Below, piece by piece: positions 24,128 through 27,682 of a stretch of DNA of 27,682 nt (position 1 is the first letter of the stretch; every line of letters begins with the position of its first letter). Position numbers and translations under genes: made by a program. The DNA is from Bacillota bacterium (GTDB lineage Bacteria > Bacillota > Clostridia > Acetivibrionales > DSM-1351), in contig JAEZIU010000115.1 of the NCBI GenBank assembly GCA_023436485.1, forward strand, positions 1-27,682, read 5' to 3'. Below the pieces are notes generated by a model. It ran no database searches and was not told the origin of the DNA. It worked only from the letters and a program-made list of their open reading frames with translations.

Positions 24128-24173
24128 AATTTTTACAGGACAGACCCATCGTGGGTCTGCCCTGTAAATTTTT
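24128..24173 (+). terminator. intrinsic terminator after GH8 gene
   Basis: A long stem in which TTTTTACAGGACAGACCCA pairs with TGGGTCTGCCCTGTAAA across a TCG loop (one mismatch), followed by five T. Confidence 0.9.
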
Positions 24174-24190
24174 ATGCCCAAACAGCTTAT

Positions 24191-24219
24191 TTGACAGACT
24201 TGGTGTAGTAAATTAAACT
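24191..24219 (+). promoter_or_regulatory. promoter of the BlaI-family gene
   Basis: TTGACA at 24191-24196, 17-base spacer, TAAACT at 24214-24219. The -10 box lies inside the left arm of the inverted repeat, so repressor binding would block it. Confidence 0.65.
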
Positions 24220-24250
24220 AAAAACTAGATTCAGTTTAATTCACTACACC
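24202..24250. promoter_or_regulatory. 18-bp-arm inverted repeat, probable BlaI-type operator
   Basis: GGTGTAGTAAATTAAACT (24202-24219) and AGTTTAATTCACTACACC (24233-24250) are complementary except for one base, with a 13-base spacer. The outer GTGTAGT/ACTACAC halves recall the TGTA/TACA core bound by BlaI/MecI repressors. It ends 11 bases before the repressor start codon, which suggests autoregulation. Confidence 0.65.
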
Positions 24251-24261
24251 GAGGTAATATA

Positions 24262-24618
24262 ATGGATGAAATTAAAATATTTGATGCAGAATTACGATTT
24301 ATGAACATTATCTGGAACAATGAACCTATAAAAAGTACCGAACTGGTTATTATTTCAAGCGAGGAACTGGGATGGAAAAAATCAACCACATATACGGTCA
24401 TAAGAAGGCTTTGCGAGAGAGGCATAATTAAAAACAAGAACACGAAAATAGAATCACTGGTAAAGCGGGAGCAGGTAATGAGATCTGAAACACAGGAGCA
24501 TATAGAGAAGATTTATTCCGGCTCTCTGAAGCTGTTTTTAACCACTTTTTTAAAAAGAAAAAAATTAAGCAAGGATGAAGTAGATGAACTAAGAAAAATA
24601 GTTGATGAAAACAGTTGA
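24262..24618 (+). CDS. BlaI/MecI/CopY-family transcriptional repressor
   Basis: A 118-residue winged-helix repressor. The family pattern is clear: LRFMNIIWNNEPIKSTELV (11-29), WKKSTTYTVIRRLCERGIIK (38-57) with the recognition helix, then a C-terminal dimerisation helix region HIEKIYSGSLKLFLTTFLKR and a conserved KKLSKDEVDELRKIVDE tail. GAGG precedes the ATG by about 8 bases. Relatives are usually next to a BlaR1/MecR1-like sensor peptidase, which is absent here; the next coding gene is aspS after 632 bases. Targets may be its own palindromic operator and distant genes. Confidence 0.88.
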   Translation: MDEIKIFDAELRFMNIIWNNEPIKSTELVIISSEELGWKKSTTYTVIRRLCERGIIKNKNTKIESLVKREQVMRSETQEHIEKIYSGSLKLFLTTFLKRKKLSKDEVDELRKIVDENS

Positions 24619-24633
24619 AAAATAAAATTTTCA

Positions 24634-24663
24634 TTGACATTTAACATTTTAGCATGATACACT
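24634..24663 (+). promoter_or_regulatory. promoter upstream of structured RNA and T-box leader
   Basis: TTGACA at 24634-24639, 18-base spacer and TACACT at 24658-24663; transcription would begin near 24670. Confidence 0.6.
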
Positions 24664-24669
24664 AAATAA

Positions 24670-24866
24670 TTATAAGTTAAAAAAGGGCGGAGCTAATATG
24701 TTGAATATTCAGTTTATAAAACTGAATAATGGGTACAATATTTAGCACTTGTGGCTATGACAAAAAATCATAGGTGCAAGTGCTAAGACTTGTACCTGTG
24801 TGATACTGTAATAGTAAGAATCACATTGGTGAATTTTAGAAAAATTTACATGTGGTTCTTTTTTTT
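24670..24866 (+). ncRNA. candidate structured RNA of unknown class, terminator-ended
   Basis: Three stacked elements with no convincing gene: a 9-bp hairpin (ATTCAGTTT 24707-24715 with AAACTGAAT 24719-24727); a long interrupted hairpin made of GGTACAA/TTGTACC (24732-24738 with 24790-24796), TAGCACTTG/CAAGTGCTA (24743-24751 with 24777-24785) and CTATGA/TCATAG (24755-24760 with 24768-24773) around an A-rich loop; and an intrinsic terminator (24817-24866). A 15-codon frame (ATG at 24698) with a GGCGG ribosome-like site could encode a leader peptide. The segment TGTGAT/ATCACA (about 24798-24825) could compete with the terminator. It may be a small RNA or an attenuator ahead of aspS. I do not recognise a known riboswitch class. 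Confidence 0.45.
24817..24866 (+). terminator. intrinsic terminator upstream of the T-box
   Basis: AGAATCACA (24817-24825) pairs perfectly (one G-U) with TGTGGTTCT (24851-24859), with an inner TGAATTTT/AAAATTTA stem, followed by eight T. Confidence 0.8.
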
Positions 24867-24929
24867 ATATACAGAAAGGGTGTGGTAATATTTGGCATAA
24901 AAACAATGCCTGCATGAAAACACAAGAAT

Positions 24930-24935
24930 TATAAT
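24930..24935 (+). promoter_or_regulatory. possible -10 box for the T-box transcript
   Basis: A perfect TATAAT about 15 bases before the T-box leader, but without a recognisable -35 element at the correct distance. Confidence 0.25.
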
Positions 24936-24944
24936 TGAATTTTA

Positions 24945-25200
24945 TGGCGATGACGAAGAGAAGTAGCGTGAATTATCGTTCTCAGTGAGTGGGAGATAGT
25001 GAGAACCCCATAAAGTGAATTTGCGTGAATAACACTTTAGCAGCTGCAAGCTGAACGTCATACAAGAAATCTTGTATGGTAAGTAGGGGAGCCGTAGGCT
25101 GTGCGAAAAACAGCAAGGTTTTTTGAACCGTTGAGTGACTGTTAGTCAGTAATTCAGGTGGTACCGCGGACATTATGTGTTCGTCCTGGACTTTTTAGTT
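24945..25200 (+). ncRNA. T-box riboswitch leader of aspS
   Basis: The hallmark T-box sequence AGGTGGTACCGCGG is at 25156-25169, followed by CGTCCTGGACTTTTT, the usual terminator/antiterminator region. Upstream elements include AGAGAAGTAG (24957-24966, the AGTA of the stem I specifier loop), an arm GTTCTCA/TGAGAAC enclosing AGTGAGTGGGAGATAG (distal stem I), and a stem III hairpin ATACAAG/CTTGTAT (25060-25066 with 25071-25077). The RNA senses uncharged tRNA and lets aspS be read when aminoacylation falls. The expected Asp specifier GAC could not be placed with certainty. Confidence 0.9.
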
Positions 25201-25250
25201 TTGGATGAGCATTTTTTTATGCTCAAATATTGATTATAAGGAGAAAACTT

Positions 25251-26999
25251 ATGAACACATCAAATATATATCGGAACAGGACATTGGATAAAATCAGTGA
25301 AGGTGATGTTGGTTGGGGATTAAAAATAGCAGGATGGGTTGAGAACATCAGGGATCACGGAGGAGTTTCCTTTATAGATCTTAGAGATATGTACGGCGTA
25401 ATGCAGGTTGTAATGCGAGACAAAAACCTTTTGGCCGGAATCAACAAAGAAGACTGTATATGCGTCGAGGGTAAAATTGAAATTCGTGACGAAGAAACAT
25501 ATAACCCTAAAATCCCTACGGGGACAATTGAAATGGAAGCACAATCCGTTGAAGTACTTGGCAAGGTATACAGCCAGCTGCCTTTTGAAATAATGACTTC
25601 AAAGGAAATACGTGAAGATTTACGTCTTAAATACCGTTATCTTGACTTGCGTAATAAGAAGGTCAAAGACAATATAATATTCAGATCGGAAGTTATTAGC
25701 TTTTTAAGACAGAAGATGACTGAAATGGGATTTTTGGAAATCCAGACTCCTATTCTCTGTGCTTCATCACCTGAGGGTGCGAGAGATTATATAGTCCCAT
25801 CACGTAAATATAAAGGAAAGTTCTACGCACTTCCACAGGCTCCCCAGCAATACAAGCAGCTTTTAATGGTATCCGGTTTTGACAAGTATTTTCAGATCGC
25901 ACCCTGCTTCCGTGACGAGGATGCCCGTGCCGATCGCTCACCGGGCGAATTTTATCAGCTGGACTTTGAAATGAGCTTTGCCACACAGGAAGATGTATTC
26001 CGGGTTGGAGAAGAAGTGCTGACAGCTGCATTTAAGAAGTTTGCTCCTGAAGGCAGTGTGGTAACAGAAACACCATATCCTATCATAAGCTATAAACAGG
26101 CAATGCTTGAATTCGGAACTGATAAACCGGACTTGAGAAATCCCCTAAGAATAGTAGATGTAACTGATTTCTTCCACAAATGTACCTTTAAACCATTCCA
26201 CAACAAAACAGTTCGTGCAATCAAGGTACATGCTGAAATGTCAAAAGGATTTCATGAAAAGTTGTTGGAATTTGCTACTTCAATTGGCATGGGTGGTCTG
26301 GGATATCTCGAAGTAAATGACGATATGACATATAAGGGGCCTATCGATAAATTTATCCCTGATGATATTAAAAATGAGATTGCACAAATTGCGGGGCTCA
26401 ATCCGGGAGATACAATTTTCTTTATAGCAGATAAAGAAGAACGTGCAGCACTTTTGGCAGGTCAGATTCGTACAGAACTTGGTACTCGCCTTGATATTTG
26501 TGAAAAAAATGCATACCGCTTCTGCTTTGTTAATGATTTCCCTATGTATGAGTATGACAAAGAAGAAGAGAAGATTATATTCACACATAACCCGTTCTCG
26601 ATGCCCCAAGGCGGACTGGAAGCACTTAATAGCAAAAACCCGTTGGAGATTCTTGCATATCAATATGATATAGTTTGTAACGGCATTGAACTTTCCTCAG
26701 GTGCAGTTAGAAACCACAACCTGGATATAATGGTCAAAGCTTTTGAAATTGCAGGTTATACAGAGGAAGACCTACAGCAGAAATTCGGTGCATTGTACAA
26801 TGCATTTCAGTATGGCGCACCTCCTCATGCCGGAATGGCTCCGGGTGTTGACCGAATGATTATGCTACTGAGAAACGAGGAAAATATCAGGGAGGTTATC
26901 CCATTCCCACTGAACGGTAACGCTCAGGACATGATGTGCTGTGCTCCCAATGAAGTAACAGAAAAACAGCTTCGTGACGTCCATATAAAAATTAGATAG
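25251..26999 (+). CDS. aspS: aspartyl-tRNA synthetase
   Basis: A 582-residue class IIb synthetase of bacterial type. The N-terminal OB-fold anticodon-binding domain (VGWGLKIAGWVENIRDHGGV, about 19-38) is followed by the class II core with motif 2 FRDEDARADRSPGEFYQLDFE (about 220-240), a GAD insertion domain (about 290-400) and motif 3 GMAPGVDRMIMLL (near 528). The C-terminus NAQDMMCCAPNEVTEKQL is family typical. The ATG at 25251 has AAGGAG 7 bases upstream; a TTG at 25230 is in frame but unlikely. Regulated by the T-box leader just upstream. Whether it is discriminating or also charges tRNA-Asn cannot be decided by eye. Confidence 0.97.
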   Translation: MNTSNIYRNRTLDKISEGDVGWGLKIAGWVENIRDHGGVSFIDLRDMYGVMQVVMRDKNLLAGINKEDCICVEGKIEIRDEETYNPKIPTGTIEMEAQSVEVLGKVYSQLPFEIMTSKEIREDLRLKYRYLDLRNKKVKDNIIFRSEVISFLRQKMTEMGFLEIQTPILCASSPEGARDYIVPSRKYKGKFYALPQAPQQYKQLLMVSGFDKYFQIAPCFRDEDARADRSPGEFYQLDFEMSFATQEDVFRVGEEVLTAAFKKFAPEGSVVTETPYPIISYKQAMLEFGTDKPDLRNPLRIVDVTDFFHKCTFKPFHNKTVRAIKVHAEMSKGFHEKLLEFATSIGMGGLGYLEVNDDMTYKGPIDKFIPDDIKNEIAQIAGLNPGDTIFFIADKEERAALLAGQIRTELGTRLDICEKNAYRFCFVNDFPMYEYDKEEEKIIFTHNPFSMPQGGLEALNSKNPLEILAYQYDIVCNGIELSSGAVRNHNLDIMVKAFEIAGYTEEDLQQKFGALYNAFQYGAPPHAGMAPGVDRMIMLLRNEENIREVIPFPLNGNAQDMMCCAPNEVTEKQLRDVHIKIR

Positions 27000-27022
27000 A
27001 AGTATTTTAAACACAGCTATAT

Positions 27023-27096
27023 AAGGTATACAGTATAACATTAATAAATAGTTGGTTCTGGTAATCCGGTTTATTAATGTTATACACATACCTTTT
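27023..27096 (+). terminator. terminator of aspS, at the convergent junction
   Basis: GTATAACATTAATAAA (27033-27048) pairs perfectly with TTTATTAATGTTATAC (27070-27085), extended by AAGGTA/TACCTT (27023-27028 with 27089-27094) and followed by six T on the + strand. It lies between two converging genes and may also serve the minus-strand gene, although the T run on that side is poor. Confidence 0.8.
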
Positions 27097-27639
27097 TTAT
27101 TTTGCTTTAATAATAGTGCATATTGTGTCCAGAAAAGCTTTAAGGGACATATTTCTGTCGCTTGTAAACCACATTCTGAAAGCACCCACAAGGCCAGAAG
27201 TGTAGAATTCAAGCACGTATATATTATTGAAGTTTGATGGACAAGATGAGTATTTTGTCAATACATTTTTAATAAAGATTTGCAGCTTTTTTTCAAAACC
27301 TGTATTACTGCTGTCACTAAAAAATCTCGTAAGAAAATCATGGTACTCATCAAACAAAGCTACTACTTTTTCTAGGAAAGTATCGTCAGAAGTACTTTCT
27401 GCCTCAGATATAAGTATATGTAATTTTAATTCAAAATCAGATACTATTCTATTTTCAAGACAATCAAGAGCATCATATATATCTTGAAAGTAATCATAAA
27501 AGGTAATTCTATTATATCCGGCTGTATCTGTAATCTTTTTAATTGTAATTTTTTCAATATCATGATTCCTATATAATTTCCAGAATGCATCCAACAAAAT
27601 TTCTAGGGTAAATTGTCTACTTTTTGATACTTTAATCAT
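27097..27639 (-). CDS. TetR/AcrR-family transcriptional regulator
   Basis: A 180-residue regulator with an N-terminal TetR helix-turn-helix: QFTLEILLDAFWKLYRNH, then IEKITIKKITDTAGYNRITF and YDYFQDIYDALDCLE (residues about 9-62); the pattern IT-x-x-x-AGYNRxTFYxYF is diagnostic. The C-terminal ligand domain is helical with no recognisable specificity. A GAGGT ribosome site lies just upstream on the minus strand. It is the only minus-strand gene here and converges on aspS. Its target, if adjacent, lies beyond the right edge of the window. Confidence 0.9.
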   Translation of the reverse strand: MIKVSKSRQFTLEILLDAFWKLYRNHDIEKITIKKITDTAGYNRITFYDYFQDIYDALDCLENRIVSDFELKLHILISEAESTSDDTFLEKVVALFDEYHDFLTRFFSDSSNTGFEKKLQIFIKNVLTKYSSCPSNFNNIYVLEFYTSGLVGAFRMWFTSDRNMSLKAFLDTICTIIKAK

Positions 27640-27653
27640 AGTTTACCTCAAAA

Positions 27654-27680
27654 ACATACATTTGGTACTTTATTGTATGT
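27654..27680. promoter_or_regulatory. inverted repeat upstream of the TetR-family gene, possible operator
   Basis: ACATACA (27654-27660) and TGTATGT (27674-27680) form a 7-bp dyad with a 13-base spacer, 15 bases before the minus-strand start. Its position and symmetry fit a TetR dimer site. Confidence 0.5.
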
Positions 27681-27682
27681 TG

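Noticed and set aside
1..27682. CRISPR arrays, tRNA, rRNA and insertion sequences
   Set aside because: Read through for direct repeats with regular spacers, tRNA-like cloverleaf ends and transposase motifs; none were found.

Overview
The window looks like chromosomal DNA of a mesophilic, cellulosome-forming anaerobic clostridium close to Ruminiclostridium (the Clostridium cellulolyticum / C. papyrosolvens group). The DNA is A+T-rich with strong AAGGAG ribosome sites. Genes for acetylated-xylan breakdown sit beside a secreted GH8 enzyme that carries a two-repeat type I dockerin with hydrophobic residues at loop position 11. Regulation is by Firmicutes-type RNA elements (a cobalamin riboswitch and a T-box). 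All genes lie on the + strand except the last one. The genus call is an inference from protein character, not from a search.

Region by region. (1) 1-6449: a four-gene cytoplasmic operon for acetylated xylo-oligosaccharides: GH39 beta-xylosidase (5' end outside the window), an alpha/beta-hydrolase esterase, a large unclassified alpha-helical glycosidase-like protein, and an SGNH acetylesterase with an inserted beta-sandwich. None has a signal peptide, so imported oligosaccharides are probably finished inside the cell. (2) 6487-8948: promoter, cobalamin riboswitch and terminator, then cbiB and cobD for the aminopropanol arm of B12 synthesis. (3) 9022-12148: mtnK, mtnA and a class II aldolase, the three-step salvage of 5'-methylthioadenosine / 5'-deoxyadenosine sugars to DHAP plus an aldehyde that works without oxygen. 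(4) 12307-17450: an accessory run of small, unrelated single-domain genes (SnoaL-like, three GNATs, HIT, streptomycin-type adenylyltransferase, YkvA-like, a CxC-rich protein, ASCH) plus a vanZ remnant.

(5) 17576-22412 is the most striking part. A LytTR-type regulator broken by one extra A in an A7 tract is followed by a five-gene operon: two signal-less coiled-coil proteins with central hydrophobic segments that look like a binary alpha-helical pore-forming toxin, a YopT-like (C58-type) cysteine protease with a visible Cys/His/Asp set, an M15 peptidoglycan peptidase and a small holin-like membrane protein. My reading is a toxin pair and effector packaged with their own holin/endopeptidase release cassette, comparable in logic to type 10 secretion. 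This is inference and untested.

(6) 22516-24173: the dockerin-bearing GH8 gene with its own promoter and terminator. (7) 24191-24618: a BlaI/MecI-family repressor without a BlaR partner, under a promoter embedded in an 18-bp-arm palindrome. (8) 24634-26999: a promoter and a compact structured, terminator-ended RNA of unknown class, then a T-box leader and aspS. (9) 27023-27682: a terminator and a convergent TetR-family gene with an upstream inverted repeat.
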